A program made the position numbers and the translations under genes. Source: Christensenellaceae bacterium (lineage in GTDB: Bacteria > Bacillota > Clostridia > Christensenellales > UBA1750). Taken from it: 9,732 bases of DNA. The first letter of the stretch is position 1. Every line of letters starts with the position of its first letter. Positions 1-6,591 of this stretch are shown in pieces. The stretch spans positions 1 to 9,732 of the forward strand of contig JAITTC010000240.1 in assembly GCA_031287285.1 (NCBI GenBank), in the 5' to 3' direction. The notes beneath the pieces were generated by a model. The model saw nothing but the letters and a program-made list of their open reading frames with translations. It had not been told where the DNA came from and made no database searches.

Positions 1-1
1 C

Positions 2-133
2 TACGACATGGAGCGGGCAATTCGATTGGCTGAAGAGGCCAAGGATCTTCCCATGAAGGCTGCCTACATCGAGGAGCTGCGCACGGCGCGCTACAGCAGC
101 GTGCGCAGCGCGCAAAACGCGGCGGCGAAGTAA
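2..133 (+). CDS. C-terminal tail of an unidentified protein (5' end outside window)
   Basis: The frame is open from the window edge and ends at TAA (131-133). It gives 43 residues that read YDMERAIRLAEEAK and close with SAQNAAAK. The stretch is rich in Ala, Glu, Arg and Lys with helical periodicity, as in the C-terminal helix of a soluble protein. I do not recognise the family from this short tail. It is taken as real because a strong intrinsic terminator follows the stop by 26 bases on the same strand, and because its codon use is as GC-rich as that of the other genes here. Confidence 0.7.
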   Translation, partial: YDMERAIRLAEEAKDLPMKAAYIEELRTARYSSVRSAQNAAAK

Positions 134-159
134 GCTTTTCGCCCCAATCGTCCATTTAG

Positions 160-192
160 AAAGCGCCCCTTATTGATGAGGGGCGCTTTTTT
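160..192 (+). terminator. Rho-independent terminator of the left-edge gene
   Basis: A perfect 11-bp stem pairs AAAGCGCCCCT (160-170) with AGGGGCGCTTT (179-189) across an 8-base loop. The T-run begins inside the right arm and continues to 192. The hairpin sits 26 bases after the TAA at 131-133, so it ends the transcript of the left-edge gene. Confidence 0.92.
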
Positions 193-300
193 AGGTGGAG
201 CGCGAAGAAAGCGAAGTTTTGGGGCTGAGGCTGCAGGTTCGTCCCCATGCGGCAGGGCGGCATGGAAGCTGGGGTCGGATTGCCGGGCCTGCGCCCGCAA

Positions 301-480
301 TCGGCGCGTTCTGAAAAAGGGGAGTTCACCGCTCAAAACCCAAAGCGCTGCCGCATCGGGATTCGATGGCCGCGTCGCTTGCGCTTCTTGCGGGGTGGCG
401 GCGGAGTGGGGCGGTGAACTCCTTTGAAGCGGCGCTGCGCGTTGGTGGATTGCTTCGTCGCTGCGCGCCTCGCAATGACG
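301..480 (-). repeat. Decayed copy of the interspersed inverted repeat
   Basis: The last 35 bases (446-480, TGGATTGCTTCGTCGC through CGCAATGACG) match the outer module of the better copies at 621-970. The preceding CCTTTGAAGCGGCGCTGCGCG corresponds to the conserved central spacer in altered form. A 12-bp inverted repeat, GGAGTTCACCGC (321-332) and GCGGTGAACTCC (411-422), flanks a segment whose GATGGCCGCGTCGCTTGCGC resembles the repeat's other outer module. The open frames of 73-136 codons on both strands here overlap this repeat and its neighbours and have no credible ribosome binding sites. No gene is seen in 193-620. A further fragment (CCATTGCGATTGCCGCATCG) lies near 562-581. Confidence 0.6.
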
Positions 481-620
481 AGGGAAGAGGGCACGGAAAG
501 GTAGCCTGGCTGCGGCCGAGCGCGGCCATGCTGGCGTGTTGCCGCATTAGGGCCTGTTTCTGCCATTGCGATTGCCGCATCGCCTAAACGCAGTCCCTCA
601 AGGCAACCAGCAGCTTCTTC

Positions 621-757
621 GTCATTGCGATTGCCGAGTCGCTTACGCTCCTCGCATTGACGGCGAAGCAATCCAGCGTCCTCCTTTTTGAAGAAGCCTT
701 GGCGCGTTCTTGCTGGATTGCTTCGTCGCTGTGCTCCCCGCAATGACGGGGAGGGGC
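621..757 (-). repeat. Interspersed composite repeat, copy 1 (left cluster)
   Basis: The order is: outer module starting GTCATTGCGATTGCCG; inner arm GAAGCAATCCAGC (665-677); a central spacer of about 34 bases containing CCTCCTTTTTGAAGAAGCC and GCGCGTTCTT; the inverted arm GCTGGATTGCTTC (712-724); and a second outer module ending GCAATGACGGGGAGGGGC. The two 13-base inner arms are perfect inverted repeats, so either strand could fold into a long hairpin. The spacer is asymmetric, which gives the element an orientation; it is assigned minus relative to the right-hand copies. No transposase lies nearby, so it is REP-like or MITE-like in character. Confidence 0.85.
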
Positions 758-769
758 TTCGCGCGCAGT

Positions 770-810
770 TGCTGGATTGCTTCGTCGCTACGCTTCTCGC
801 AATGATGGGG
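770..810 (-). repeat. Single outer module of the interspersed repeat
   Basis: The segment begins TGCTGGATTGCTTCGTCGC and ends CGCAATGATGGGG. It is one arm plus one outer module without the central spacer or the second half. It lies between the two composite copies of the left cluster and probably records a partial duplication or deletion. Confidence 0.75.
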
Positions 811-834
811 ATGCAATCAACGCCTCCCTATCTC

Positions 835-970
835 GTCATTGCGATTGCCGCGTCGCTTTGCTCCTCGCAATGACGGTGAAGCCATCCAGCGTCCTCTTTT
901 TTGAAGAAACCTTTGCGCGTTCTTGCTGGATTGCTTCGTCGCTGCGCGCCTCGCAATGACGGGGAGGGGC
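835..970 (-). repeat. Interspersed composite repeat, copy 2 (left cluster)
   Basis: The architecture is that of the copy at 621-757. It runs from GTCATTGCGATTGCCGCGTC through an inner arm with one mismatch (GAAGCCATCCAGC), the spacer with TTTTTTGAAGAAACC and GCGCGTTCTT, then the arm GCTGGATTGCTTC and the closing module CGCAATGACGGGGAGGGGC. The central spacer is almost the same as in the other copies, although it would be the least constrained part of a simple palindrome. The open frames of 60-61 codons here are repeat sequence and not genes. Confidence 0.85.
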
Positions 971-1107
971 TAGAAGAGCTTGCCCTGGTCGCCGGCTGGC
1001 CCTGCCAATTGGATATGTTGCCGCGAATCGGGCCTTTTAAGGCAGCCGAGCCCTTCCTTCGTTAATTCTGCCCTTGCAATTGGCACGCTTGCGGGCGGCG
1101 GAGCGGC

Positions 1108-1144
1108 GCCTTTTGAAGAAGCCGTTTCGTGCGTTGTTGGGATG
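1108..1144 (-). repeat. Degenerate spacer of the interspersed repeat
   Basis: CCTTTTGAAGAAGCCG followed by TTTCGTGCGTTGTTGGGAT aligns with the central spacer and start of the arm in the good copies (CTTTTTGAAGAAGCC, GCGCGTTCTTGCTGGAT). The flanking modules are no longer recognisable. It ends just before the predicted start region of the hemolysin III-family gene. This is an alignment by eye. Confidence 0.45.
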
Positions 1145-1171
1145 GACTTGGGGGCGGCTTTGTGCGATAAT
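1143..1171 (+). promoter_or_regulatory. Possible extended -10 promoter abutting the hemolysin III start
   Basis: TGCGATAAT (1163-1171) has the TGn extension and a -10 that differs from TATAAT at two positions. TGGACT (1143-1148), 17 bases upstream, is a weak -35. The expected transcription start falls at about 1177-1179, on the ATG itself, so the transcript would be leaderless or nearly so. Only one short match supports this, and a promoter further upstream inside the repeat region is possible. Confidence 0.35.
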
Positions 1172-1177
1172 GGAGCC

Positions 1178-1846
1178 ATGAAAACGGTAAAAGAGACGGT
1201 AAGTTATAATGCGCTGAGGCTTTTCAGCGCCCTTACGCACGGCATCGGGGCGTACCTTTCGTCGGTCGCTGCGGCGGTGCTCATCACGTACGCCGTGTTC
1301 GTCAAAAGCGCCTGGCACGTCGTGTCGTTTTCGATCTACTGCGCTACGCTCATCACGCTGTATAGCGCGAGCACCCTTTACCACTCCATACCCGCCAAAC
1401 CGGTTGGGCGGGTGCGGCTGCGCAAGTTCGATCACATCATGATCTTTTTGCTGATCGCGGGAACCTATACGCCGATCTGCCTGCTGGCCCTGCGCGCCTA
1501 CAGCGCGGTTTGGGGCTGGGCGATCTTTGGGGTGGTCTGGGGCCTCGCGGCTGCCGGCACGCTGATGAAGCTCTTTTGGCTGAACGCCCCGCGCTGGCTC
1601 TATACGGCGGTCTATCTGGGCATGGGCTGGCTGGTCGTGACCGCGATCTTCCCCTTAAGCCGGGCGCTGAGCGCGCCTGTGCTTTGGCTTTTGGGGGCTG
1701 GCGGCGCGTTTTATACCTCGGGGGCGGTGATGTACGCGCTGCGCCGCCCGGGGCGCGAGAACCCGCGATTTGGCTTCCATGAGGTATTTCACGTCTTCGT
1801 GATCGGAGGGAGCGTCTGCCATTTCGTGATGATGTTCTTCCTCTAG
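1178..1846 (+). CDS. Hemolysin III / TrhA family (PAQR-like) seven-helix membrane protein
   Basis: The gene encodes 222 residues, the usual size for the bacterial hemolysin III family, which are integral membrane proteins related to PAQR/adiponectin receptors. The signature residues are in order: LTHGIGA (19-25), STLYH (65-69), FDHIMIFLLIAGTYTP (84-99), and HEVFH (201-205) with a further His215. The conserved His, Ser and Asp residues form the family's presumed metal site. Seven hydrophobic segments can be traced. The frame is open upstream to 980, but that part is repeat-like sequence; ATG 1178 places the family N-terminus correctly. A GGAG lies only 2 bases before the ATG, unusually close. 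An upstream in-frame ATG at 1142 has no ribosome binding site. Despite the family name, hemolytic activity should not be assumed; membrane-lipid homeostasis is a role proposed for relatives. It stands alone and is convergent with the operon to its right. Confidence 0.92.
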   Translation: MKTVKETVSYNALRLFSALTHGIGAYLSSVAAAVLITYAVFVKSAWHVVSFSIYCATLITLYSASTLYHSIPAKPVGRVRLRKFDHIMIFLLIAGTYTPICLLALRAYSAVWGWAIFGVVWGLAAAGTLMKLFWLNAPRWLYTAVYLGMGWLVVTAIFPLSRALSAPVLWLLGAGGAFYTSGAVMYALRRPGRENPRFGFHEVFHVFVIGGSVCHFVMMFFL

Positions 1847-1851
1847 CTAAA

Positions 1852-1917
1852 GCCACGGGCAAATCAGGGCAGAGCGGGCAAAACCGATCGAGCTGCGGCG
1901 CCAGGGCCGCCCGTGGC
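1852..1917. repeat. 9-bp inverted repeat downstream of the hemolysin III gene
   Basis: GCCACGGGC (1852-1860) and GCCCGTGGC (1909-1917) are perfect inverted repeats separated by 48 bases. There is no T-run, so this is not a standard terminator. The rest of 1847-2072 is GC-rich sequence in which I see no gene. Confidence 0.35.
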
Positions 1918-2072
1918 GCTCGAGCGGGCGAAGCGCGGCGGATGGCGGGCCCCGCGGAGGCGGCGCATGCGCGGGGAAGGGAGCCCAAAAGCCCGGGAAA
2001 TGAAGAGCGCCACTCCCCCGGGGGAAGTGACGCGGCCAAATGGGGAGCTGCGGGGCGCAATGCCCGCGAAGG

Positions 2073-2115
2073 GGGCCGCGGAGCGGCCCGAATCCGCCGA
2101 TGAGGCGGTTTTTTT
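2073..2115 (+). terminator. Terminator between convergent genes (hemolysin III side)
   Basis: CCGCC (2094-2098), a 5-base loop GATGA, and GGCGG (2104-2108) are followed at once by seven T residues (2109-2115). This reads as an intrinsic terminator in the plus direction. A second hairpin, GGGCCGC-GGA-GCGGCCC (2073-2089), lies directly before it. The T-run overlaps the TAA of the DUF4956 gene on the opposite strand (2114-2116). In the minus direction the same hairpins lack a T-run, so termination of the opposing operon is less clear. Confidence 0.75.
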
Positions 2116-2812
2116 AGGCGATTTCGTTCTGGAAGGCCACGAGGGTCGCGTCGTGCACGCCCGGGATGTTCAGGAGGGCGTTGGCGATGTTTTGGCGCTG
2201 GGGCGCAAGGCGCATTTCGTAGGTGGCTTCCACGCCGCTGCGGGTGACGGACTTCGATTTGAGCTTCGCGCTGCCGGCCTTGGCGATCAGCCCGCCCACT
2301 TCCTTGGCGGAGCGATCGTCGTAATGCACCACCAGCAGGTAATTTTCGCTGCTGACGCGGCTGAACAGCGAAAGGAGCATCATCAGCGCGCCGATGACCA
2401 GGCAGCCGATGAAGGCGAAGAGCAGGAAGTTCGCGCCCACGGTGATGCCCGCCGCGATGGCCCAGAACATGAACACCGTATCCATCGGATCCTTAACCGC
2501 GGTGCGGAAGCGAACGATGGAGAGCGCGCCCACCATGCCGAGCGAGAGGCCGATGGACGAGGAGATGCACAGGATGACCATCGAGGTGACGAGGGTGAGC
2601 ATGACCAGGGAAATATTAAAGCTGTGGCTGTAAAGCACGCCCTTATAGGTTCTGCGGTAAACATAGAAGATGAACAGGCCGAGCACGAAGGCGCAGAGCA
2701 GCGTGATGAGGACGTTTGGGAGCGTAAGATTCTGGGTTTGCAGCGAGAAGCCCTCTAAAACCTTCTTTTTGAACAGATCGGAAAAGCTAAGGGTTTCGTT
2801 GGTCGTGGGCAT
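2114..2812 (-). CDS. DUF4956 domain-containing membrane protein
   Basis: The gene encodes 232 residues. The start is ATG 2812, preceded by GGAGG at 2821-2825 with 8 bases of spacing; the frame stays open further upstream but only as antisense or overlap with the VTC gene. Hydrophobic segments lie at about 31-52, 65-100 and 112-150, giving probably three to five membrane passes. The DUF4956 hallmark GALSIVRFRTAVKDP spans about 95-109. The C-terminal 80 residues are soluble and of alternating alpha/beta character (LLVVHYDD, then GVHDATLVAFQ), as in the family. The gene begins 13 bases after the stop of the VTC-domain gene, with its ribosome binding site abutting that stop, so the two are probably translationally coupled. 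DUF4956 genes commonly sit beside VTC-domain and CotH genes. The biochemical role is unknown; a membrane partner of the VTC protein is an inference. Confidence 0.9.
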   Translation of the reverse strand: MPTTNETLSFSDLFKKKVLEGFSLQTQNLTLPNVLITLLCAFVLGLFIFYVYRRTYKGVLYSHSFNISLVMLTLVTSMVILCISSSIGLSLGMVGALSIVRFRTAVKDPMDTVFMFWAIAAGITVGANFLLFAFIGCLVIGALMMLLSLFSRVSSENYLLVVHYDDRSAKEVGGLIAKAGSAKLKSKSVTRSGVEATYEMRLAPQRQNIANALLNIPGVHDATLVAFQNEIA

Positions 2813-2825
2813 GAAAGCCGCCTCC

Positions 2826-3548
2826 TTACAAATTGAATTCGAAGCGCCTGCAGATAGTGTATTTTGAAATCGCGCTGCGCAGCGCGGGCACGGACGAAAC
2901 CATGGGCCGGATAAACGCGGGGAAGCGCCGGTCGTACTTGATTTCAAGGACCACGGTTTCCTCGTGCAGGCAGGGAATGGTGGGGATTTTGGGGTTAAAT
3001 AGATCAAGCGAGAAAAGCCCCGTGCGCAGGCGCTGGTCGAGGGTTACACGGGTGTTTTCGGCCGGGTGGACGAAGGCCTTGCGCACATAGTCCACGATTA
3101 CGGCTGGCCTAAGGAGATGGAGCGTCATCTGGCGGTAGAGATCCTGCAGCAAGGGATGATCGAGGCGCTCGAGGCCATAAGCGTCGCCCGCGATGATCTG
3201 CTCCGCCAGGTTTCTCGTGATCGGCGCCGAAACCTTTGAGATATAGTCGCCAAGCTTGCTCTTTCGCTCCAGGCGAATGACCCGGTCGGAATCGTTATAG
3301 ATGCGGATGCGGTATTTGTGCCTGGCCTTCACGCCGTCGATCTTATCGGACATGGCCGAGTTGAGGGCGTCGTCGAAATACAGCGAGCGGATCTTGTACT
3401 CGCCGTTTTGGTCGGCGTTTTCGTCGATGCTGAGGGTATTGCCCAGAAGGGACGATAAGATCCCCGCGCTGCCTAAGCTGATGTGGTACTTGAGCTCGTG
3501 CCGCAGCGTCTCGGCCGGCGCTTGCCGGGAGGGGTTGTTCGCCGTCAT
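2826..3548 (-). CDS. VTC-domain polyphosphate polymerase-like protein
   Basis: The gene encodes 240 residues and is essentially one VTC domain. In yeast Vtc4 this tunnel-shaped fold makes polyphosphate from ATP. Visible family motifs in order are RHELKY (16-21, the first tunnel Lys), IRSLYFDD (53-60), KARHKYRIRIYN (74-85, paired Arg residues), RLERKSK (92-98), RVTLDQRLRTG (167-177), VVLEIKYDRRFP (199-210, a Glu metal ligand by analogy) and SKYTIC (228-233, a late Lys). All the basic and acidic positions expected of an active tunnel appear present. There is no SPX domain or membrane segment. Start choice: a GTG at 3563 overlaps the AAAGGAG site and cannot use it. ATG 3548, 14 bases after the GGAG, is preferred and is somewhat far. 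The gene lies 25 bases after the cotH stop. Polyphosphate synthesis is inferred from the family; triphosphate hydrolysis is a lesser alternative because the fold is shared with triphosphate-tunnel enzymes. Confidence 0.9.
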   Translation of the reverse strand: MTANNPSRQAPAETLRHELKYHISLGSAGILSSLLGNTLSIDENADQNGEYKIRSLYFDDALNSAMSDKIDGVKARHKYRIRIYNDSDRVIRLERKSKLGDYISKVSAPITRNLAEQIIAGDAYGLERLDHPLLQDLYRQMTLHLLRPAVIVDYVRKAFVHPAENTRVTLDQRLRTGLFSLDLFNPKIPTIPCLHEETVVLEIKYDRRFPAFIRPMVSSVPALRSAISKYTICRRFEFNL

Positions 3549-3573
3549 ATTCGGGGATCGCACTCCTTTGCTT

Positions 3574-5349
3574 TTAAGAATCGCCTTCGAGTTCGCCGAA
3601 GAGTTCCTTCATCTTCGCATCGCTCAGATCGAAGTAGCTTTGGCAGTTTTCGAGCATGGAGGCAGGCCTTTTCTGCACCCATTCCTTGATGCGGGTTACG
3701 CTTCTTTGCCAGCTTGAAACACTGCCGTCGGCCGGCCAGCGGGCGAAGTGCCGCTCCATCTCGGGCAGCATGGTTTCTTCCTGCTCTTCGATGAGCTTTA
3801 CGAGCCGCTCGCTCGTGTAAACGTTCTTCATGAAGTAGGCGAGGCGCTGGAGGAAGAGCTCCTTCATCTCTTGGTTTTCTAGAAGCTTGTAGGAGAGCAC
3901 GGTTTCGAAGGAATGGCCCACGCCGGTGCCCAGATGGTCGTGCAGATGCAGCACATAGGCGAAGGTATTCCACGAAACCGGCATGGACTCTGAGTTGTTC
4001 ATCGACCAGTCCAGGTCGTAGAGGATCCACTTCCACTTGCCGCCGGGCACCTTATAGAACTTGATGTTGCCCGTGTCGGAATTCGCCCAGAAGATCTCTG
4101 CGATGAGGTAATCGAAGTAGTTTTGCACGTCGACGCGGTCGAGCACGTAGTTTAGGTGCTCGCTTTGGGTCAAGTCGTTGGCGCGCACATAGTCGATCAG
4201 CGCGCGGTATTCCTCGTTGGAGCCGTTCAGCGTTTGGTTGGCCGACTTGCCATTGCCCTTTAACAGATCGATCTGGTCGATGACCGCCTTATCTTCGATG
4301 CCCTCCCACTGCGCGACGGACCATTTATTGATGCGCTCGCGCATGTTATAGTGCCCCCAATATTCCCCATTGATGTAGACCACACAGACCTCGCTCTCTT
4401 GATAGAGCACGCCCTGCCCGAGCATCGCGTCGGTGCAGATTACGTCGCGCATGCGGGCGCGGTTTGAATCCTGCGCGGTGGAGCGGAGCACGAAGGATTT
4501 GTAGGAAGTATAGTCCCGATCTGAAAACAGGGAGGCGTTAAAGCGGTTTTCGCCATACTCCTCGCGAGCGTAAACCGCGAAGGATTTTTGGGGCTGCGCT
4601 CTTGAATACTGCCCGTTGATCTTAAAGCTGCCATCCTGAGAGAGCAGGATTTCGCCGCCAGGCTCGAAGATCTCGACGTTTACGGGCCTTTCCCAGTCCA
4701 TCCAGAAGTTGGCGCCGTGGTTTTTATAGCCATGGGGGAATTCCGGCTGGTAGTTCGGGCCGTCTGCATAGATGCCCTTTGCGTCTGAGAAGAGATTGGC
4801 GGGCTCGGTGACCAGCGAAACCACGCGCACGCTGTGCGCGGCTTCCGGCAGGTAGCTCTGCGTGGCGATCGGTGAATCCAGCGCGCCTGGCCTTATGGCG
4901 ATGGCCCGCAGCACCGTGTTCTTGTTGATTTGGATGGGCCCGGAGTAGCTCGCGGACGAAGCGCTGGGCTCGGAGCCGTCGAGGCTGTAATGAATCGCGG
5001 CGCCGTCTTCCGCAGAGAGTTCGAGCTCAAAGGGGCCGATTCCAACGCCGCCAGGCCGTGAAAAGCGCACGGGCAGCAGGGCGCCCGCGTAGCCTTCCGC
5101 ATTGGGTGCGCCAAGGGTTGGCTGCTTATAATAAAAAAGGGCCCCGTCCGCGCCCCTGCCGTAAGAAAGGCCGGCGGATAGCGGGGGAATCAGAAGCCGA
5201 TCGACCAGGTCGCCGTTTGGATCGAAAAAATACAGGCCCTCGCCGGCCGCCTTGAGCTTGAAGGAGGCAAGCCGCTCGTCGCTATTTTCTTTGCCGGCCA
5301 GATCCACGCGCAAGTACTCGCCCGGCGGGAGAGTTTGCTCGCCGACCAC
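3574..5349 (-). CDS. CotH kinase-family protein, C-terminal part (downstream of in-frame TAG)
   Basis: The part shown is 591 residues, counted from a GTG at 5349. It continues the same reading frame as the segment ending at 5380, and residues coded by 5379-5350 (SDEASRPKKF) complete the third lamin-tail domain. Order: rest of lamin-tail domain 3 (1-85); a chitobiase C-terminal-like domain with IHYSLDGSEPS (119-129); then the CotH domain (about 175-570). CotH marks are FKINGQYSR (242-250), YINGEYWGHYNMRERI (325-340), the NSDTGN segment (423-428), and ILYDLDWSM (442-450), whose Asp residues match the metal-binding motif. CotH in Bacillus is an atypical protein kinase acting on spore coat proteins; here the long extracellular-type N-terminus suggests a cell-surface substrate. 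The GTG has no ribosome binding site, so separate translation of this part is unlikely unless the stop is read through. Confidence 0.85.
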   Translation of the reverse strand: MVGEQTLPPGEYLRVDLAGKENSDERLASFKLKAAGEGLYFFDPNGDLVDRLLIPPLSAGLSYGRGADGALFYYKQPTLGAPNAEGYAGALLPVRFSRPGGVGIGPFELELSAEDGAAIHYSLDGSEPSASSASYSGPIQINKNTVLRAIAIRPGALDSPIATQSYLPEAAHSVRVVSLVTEPANLFSDAKGIYADGPNYQPEFPHGYKNHGANFWMDWERPVNVEIFEPGGEILLSQDGSFKINGQYSRAQPQKSFAVYAREEYGENRFNASLFSDRDYTSYKSFVLRSTAQDSNRARMRDVICTDAMLGQGVLYQESEVCVVYINGEYWGHYNMRERINKWSVAQWEGIEDKAVIDQIDLLKGNGKSANQTLNGSNEEYRALIDYVRANDLTQSEHLNYVLDRVDVQNYFDYLIAEIFWANSDTGNIKFYKVPGGKWKWILYDLDWSMNNSESMPVSWNTFAYVLHLHDHLGTGVGHSFETVLSYKLLENQEMKELFLQRLAYFMKNVYTSERLVKLIEEQEETMLPEMERHFARWPADGSVSSWQRSVTRIKEWVQKRPASMLENCQSYFDLSDAKMKELFGELEGDS

Positions 5350-5379
5350 GAACTTTTTGGGGCGGCTGGCTTCGTCGCT

Positions 5380-5382
5380 CTA
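5380..5382 (-). other. In-frame amber codon splitting the cotH gene
   Basis: On the minus strand the codons read AAT CTA AGC GGC TAT AGC TAG AGC GAC GAA (N L S G Y S stop S D E). The same motif in the two sister domains is EYSLSD (Leu97, codon CTC) and GYALSD (Leu251, codon CTT). TAG therefore sits at the Leu position and is one T-to-A change from TTG. No frameshift is present and both sides remain in one frame for 1003 codons. TAG also ends the hemolysin III gene and the 49-residue gene at natural points, which argues against general reassignment of TAG. Confidence 0.93.
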
Positions 5383-6585
5383 GCTATAGCCGCTTAGATT
5401 GACTGCCTCGGCGCCTGAATTATAAAGCTCGAGCCAATCACCCTCGCCTGAAACCGCGCTCTTGCTCACCGACTCAGAGATATAGACGACGGGCCTGCGC
5501 GCCTCGAAAAAGGCGCGGTCTAAGGCAAAGCCGTTTTCTGGGGTGTTGGGAAGCCCCGGCGTCGGGACGCGGCACACGGCGAAGTCCCCGCCGCCCGGGG
5601 CCCTTGCGTAGGAAAAATCGTCTTTTAAGTCGGGAACATCGACGCTGTCGAGCACATTCCCGGCGGGATCGCACAGGAAGACGCTCTCACCCTTGGCTGC
5701 GACCGCGAAGTTCGTGTGGAAGGAGGTCGCATCCGCCTGATCCTTGCCGGAGGCGAAGACGAGCAGGACTTCACCGGGGGCGATTTGCCCGCTCGGGAAG
5801 CGCCAGCGCATCCTTTCGCCCGCCTGATCGGAAAGCGCGTAGCCGCTCAGGTCGATCGTTTCGCCGCCCAGGTTGATCAACTCGATGAAGTCAGGGTAAA
5901 GGCCCTCTTCGTCTTGAATGATGGTCACGTTCGACGATAAAACCTCGTTGATCTTAAGCACGCTGCCGCTTCGCTTGTCGTACGAGCTTAAATAGGCGGC
6001 GTGGCCGGCCTCGTCGTTTGAAAAGCCGGGGGAATAGAGGCCGGTTTCCGTCCAGACCTCGTCGATCAGGGCGTAAGAGAGATTGTCTCTCGTGCCGACA
6101 TAGGGCAGAGCGTCCACAACGCCGGAATTGTGGAAAAGGGTGAGGGTTTCGCCTTCTTTAAGCCCAAAGGAGGTATGCAAGGGCGTTCCCGCGCTTAAGC
6201 GCCCCTTGCCAGAGAGAAAGACCACGACTCTTTCGCCGGGGCCTACGCTCTGCGCGGGGAGCAGAGAACGAGAGGGGTCGTTGTCACGATCGGAGAGGGA
6301 GTATTCGCTTAAGGAAATGGCCGCATCAGAGTTGTTCACGAGCTCTACCCAATCCGTCCGCTCGCCGTCTTCATCGACGACCGCGCCCTCGTTTGAGAGC
6401 ATGATCTCGCTGATATGCAGGCCCGCTGATGCGCCGGAAACCCCGCCGGAGCCGCTGCTGGTGCTTGGTCCGGCCACGGCCTGAGAGGGCGCGTAGGAGC
6501 CGCTCAGGGCGGCATAAATGCAAAGCCCCAGGGCGATCAGCCCAAGAACCACGACCTGCAAAGCCAAACCGACCTTTCGATTCAT
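5380..6585 (-). CDS. CotH kinase-family surface protein, N-terminal part with lamin-tail domains
   Basis: This part encodes 401 residues before the TAG. The start is ATG 6585, with GGAGG at 6592-6596 and 6 bases of spacing; an in-frame ATG at 6600 overlaps that site and is rejected. Residues 1-29 (NRK, then a hydrophobic run) form a signal anchor or uncleaved signal peptide, followed by a Ser/Gly/Ala-rich linker (30-55). Lamin-tail domain 1 covers about 57-170 (LHISEIMLSN, WVELVNNSD, YSLSD) and domain 2 about 210-345 (LKINEVLSSN, FIELINLGG, YALSD). Domain 3 begins at 367 (VYISESVSK, WLELYNSG, LSGYS) and is cut in mid-motif. Lamin-tail domains are beta-sandwich modules common in secreted bacterial proteins. 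If terminated at TAG, the product would be exported but would lack the catalytic CotH domain. It is the first gene of the cotH-VTC-DUF4956 operon. Confidence 0.87.
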   Translation of the reverse strand: MNRKVGLALQVVVLGLIALGLCIYAALSGSYAPSQAVAGPSTSSGSGGVSGASAGLHISEIMLSNEGAVVDEDGERTDWVELVNNSDAAISLSEYSLSDRDNDPSRSLLPAQSVGPGERVVVFLSGKGRLSAGTPLHTSFGLKEGETLTLFHNSGVVDALPYVGTRDNLSYALIDEVWTETGLYSPGFSNDEAGHAAYLSSYDKRSGSVLKINEVLSSNVTIIQDEEGLYPDFIELINLGGETIDLSGYALSDQAGERMRWRFPSGQIAPGEVLLVFASGKDQADATSFHTNFAVAAKGESVFLCDPAGNVLDSVDVPDLKDDFSYARAPGGGDFAVCRVPTPGLPNTPENGFALDRAFFEARRPVVYISESVSKSAVSGEGDWLELYNSGAEAVNLSGYS

Positions 6586-6591
6586 CAAAAT

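Noticed and set aside
445..970. CRISPR-like array of repeated units
   Set aside because: The units are inverted as well as direct, spacers are conserved and not unique, and spacing is irregular. This fits an interspersed palindromic repeat, not CRISPR.
1437..2060. Minus-strand frame of 207 codons opposite the hemolysin III gene
   Set aside because: The product is Arg/Pro/Ala/Ser-rich without any domain, and it lies on the reverse of a well-supported membrane-protein gene.
1847..2758. Long open plus-strand frame continuing past the hemolysin III TAG (281 codons from 1913)
   Set aside because: It runs antisense to DUF4956, has no ribosome binding site, and its product is a low-complexity Ala/Arg/Glu-rich sequence as expected of GC-rich shadow frames. 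It also shows that read-through of TAG there would make no sensible product.
3561..3563. GTG at 3563 as the start of the VTC-domain gene
   Set aside because: It shares a base with the AAAGGAG site, so it cannot be used with it; ATG at 3548 is the more likely start.
5349..5382. Frameshift between the two cotH segments
   Set aside because: Reading codon by codon, the two segments are in the same frame; only the TAG separates them.
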